Of a stretch of 64,000 nucleotides of DNA, positions 61,701 to 64,000 are shown piece after piece. This DNA is from Casuarius casuarius. Its lineage: Eukaryota; Chordata; Aves; Casuariiformes; Casuariidae. A program made the translations under genes and the position numbers. The notes under the pieces were generated by a model. That model worked only from the letters and a program-made list of their open reading frames with translations, did no database searches and was not told the origin of the DNA. Within the stretch, counting starts at the first letter, position 1, and each line of letters starts with the position of its first letter. The stretch spans positions 2,676,197-2,740,196 of the forward strand of contig PTFA01000082.1 of NCBI GenBank assembly GCA_003342895.1. The letters run 5' to 3'.

Positions 61701-64000
61701 CAAGGCAGTAAGGTTTTGAATAAAAGATAGCATCAAGGCCTTAACAACGTTCAGCAATTAAAACAGGTGCAGATTTACCAGAGAGAGGGAATGGAGGTAC
61801 AAAACTGTTCTAAATAATCAAAACCAAACCATCAAAAGCAATTTTTTCCACAAACAGTTGTCTCCCTGGGGTAGGGATGAGATAAAAAAGCAACCAAAAA
61901 TGCAACTCATGTGACACAAATCATGTCATTTAATGAACTCAGATATTCTGATGAGTACAGTTGTCCAAGAGCCTACTTAAAACCACCAAATTACCAGCTG
62001 AAGATCTGGCCAAAAGGTAGAAGACTGTACTTTGAACTACTAGCATGACCACCTTTTCATTTCTCTTAATTATAGCATTGTCTGGGACTCGCTCCTAGTG
62101 GAGAACATTTTATTCTGTGAGTGAAGTGGTGGATCTGACTCTTAATAATCAACTATTAACATAAAACTGAGACAAAAGTGGAACTTCCAGCTCATGGGAA
62201 AATCCACTAACATTTTCATTATTTTGTTTTGTTTAGGATGAAAACTCAAAGGTAAGTTTTCCATAGAAGGCAAATTCCCTGCTTCGTGGGGGAACAAATC
62301 AAATCAAAACAAATCAAGAGGTTTGATTCCCAAAGTTTCCCAGAATTCTGCGTTCAGGTCACTGCAAAATTTTCCCATGTGATATTCAACCATAAGCCAA
62401 TCATCTTATTTTCTCCCATAAGCCAGGATTTCTGATTGGACAGTTGCTCCCAAAATGCATTCAAAGTCATGCAATGCCAGCTGTGCATTACACATCTTGT
62501 TCTATGCTTTGCCTTACAGGAGACAACTGTTCAGGATAACCCATGCTACAGGAGAAAATGAAGAACACCACTAACTCCAGTCAGGCAATAATCCTATCAG
62601 AAAACTTTAAACTGCAGTTTATGAGGTTGTCGTCAATCTACTGCCTCACCACCACCCCATTTTTTTTTTGTATATGCAAGGAGACTCACCAAGAAATAAT
62701 ATTTCATCCTGATTTTCCCTGACAGGAAAATCAAGACTTTGTTAGATCAGAGTCTCTTCCTTTGAAAATTCTGCTTTCATGATAACTGTTAGTTGGTAAT
62801 GAAATAAAAAGAAATGATCAACTGGCCAGGGCTATAGCTAAACAAAATACAGTCTCCAAACAGGATTTTGTAGATGGAACCTTAACTTAAACCTGACTTC
62901 AGATTTTGATCACCTGAAGGTAAGCTTAATATCTTATCAAACTAAAATGCACTCAACTTCTTATATGCTAAATCCTCTTATTTTGATTAGATGTAATTCT
63001 GCAGAAAGCCCCCAAGCCTCAAAAAGGAAAAGCAAAAAAGTATGGATGAAAAATGTTAAGAAATTAGATGTTCCAAGGGAAGATTCAAAGCCTAGCCTAA
63101 GAAGAATTAAAGAGTAAATAACACACTTTAGATTGAAGTATCTTCACCCAAGTAGCCCTCGCTTTGGAGAATGTGCCAAGTTTCCACGAAAGGTGCACTA
63201 AATAGTGAGATGATGCTCACTGTTCAATAGAGATGATACCACATAAAGATGGTGCCCAAGGGAATACTTTGCAAAGATGTCAGATACTAGAGATTTGGAT
63301 CACCAGCTGGTAAACTGAGCCTCATTAGTGTCCCTCTCTCCACTACTCTTGATTCTGAAAAACTGGTCAAAACACACGTTTTAGAAATTACATGAAACCA
63401 CTGTGTCCTCAGGGACAATGCTTCATCCACCCCACAGCTGATTTAAGAACTATTTATAGATAGACACTGTAATAAAGCTCCCTCCCCTAAAGGAGACAGC
63501 ATAACTTTTTGAGGTAGCTAATGAGATTAAGGAGTGGTAAATCTGAAAAAGGTTACTTTTCCTGACCTTTCATGCAGGTCTAACTGTCTTAATGAATTCA
63601 CAGGCTGTGGCAAATTGGCTATAAACACTCGATCCTGGATTCCCTTACAACCACAAGGGAAAACATCTTCCCAGATTTATTGAAGAATTGATTAATCATA
63701 CAAAGAAAAAAGAAAAAAAAAAGAGAAGAAAAGAAAAGAAAATCACGGATCAGAGTGGTAACCCAAATAACTAAATGATAAACAGTTTATCTTATAAGCA
63801 GCTCATTCTGGGTGACTAAATGGTATGCAGCTATAAAAGCATTTTTGGGGAGTTATCTGCAGAAGTCAGAGGGAGGGACAAAAGGACTGAACAAAATGGA
63901 GGAGAGGGATATAACAATTTTTTAAAAACTGCTGGAGGTAGAGAATAGTGAATTTCCATAAGAACTTCCTAGATGCAATTCTGACTTCCCTGAGGTTGTT
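58730..64000. other. non-coding sequence, nothing recognised
   Basis: No gene supported. Overlapping frames of 61-95 codons on both strands at 59295-59792 reflect a locally GC-richer patch. The remainder is AT-rich with short homopolymers (T run near 60882-60894, A-rich tract near 63703-63742). Ambiguous bases lie near 58823 and 61635. Confidence 0.45.
63703..63742. repeat. A-rich (GAAAA)n-like simple repeat
   Basis: About 40 nt of A with spaced single G (AAAGAAAAAAGAAAAAAAAA, then AGAGAAGAAAAGAAAAGAAA). A pure purine, low-complexity tract. Confidence 0.8.

Noticed and set aside
1..64000. tRNA, rRNA, CRISPR array, bacterial operon or prophage
   Set aside because: No cloverleaf, repeat-spacer array or dense long ORFs seen. 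The CR1 content and splice-like structure indicate a vertebrate nuclear genome.

Overview
The window looks like vertebrate nuclear DNA that is almost entirely intergenic or intronic. It is AT-rich (about 60 % A+T by eye) and has no operons, no dense long ORFs and no rRNA or tRNA that I can see. The only dispersed repeats I can identify by their coding content are decayed CR1-type LINE fragments. CR1 remnants as the main repeat, at low density and without Alu, L1 or B-type SINEs, point to a sauropsid. A bird is most likely; a crocodilian or turtle cannot be excluded. About thirty isolated single N characters suggest ambiguous or heterozygous consensus bases rather than assembly gaps.

Layout. 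1-23.9 kb: single-copy sequence with simple repeats and homopolymers, with no gene that I can support. 23.97-24.03 kb: a short CR1 tail. 24-32.6 kb: unannotatable single-copy sequence. 32.58-33.02 kb: a clear CR1 3' end on the minus strand, including the readable end of its reverse-transcriptase ORF. 33-43.5 kb: single-copy sequence; around 42.3-42.7 kb is an AT-rich block with homeodomain-like motifs that may be a conserved non-coding element. 43.5-50.1 kb: several open segments on the minus strand that look like exons. Two of them (48.02-48.19 and 47.59-47.69 kb) have matching splice phases. The same region holds two CR1 fragments in opposite orientation (44.9-45.6 plus, 45.65-45.83 minus). 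55.4-56.35 kb: the most open minus-strand frame in the window, about 320 codons broken by two closely spaced stops, with a second open frame overlapping its 3' end. 57.57-57.85 kb: an older CR1-type tail. 58-64 kb: single-copy sequence with G-rich and A-rich tracts.

Most open frames of 60-120 codons here are what chance gives in a 64-kb AT-rich window (roughly 6 % stop codons per frame), so they are not reported as genes. No undescribed system is demonstrated. The two items most worth checking are the minus-strand frame at 55.4-56.35 kb and the phase-compatible exon pair at 47.6-48.2 kb. No gene name is assigned to either, because I recognise no family.
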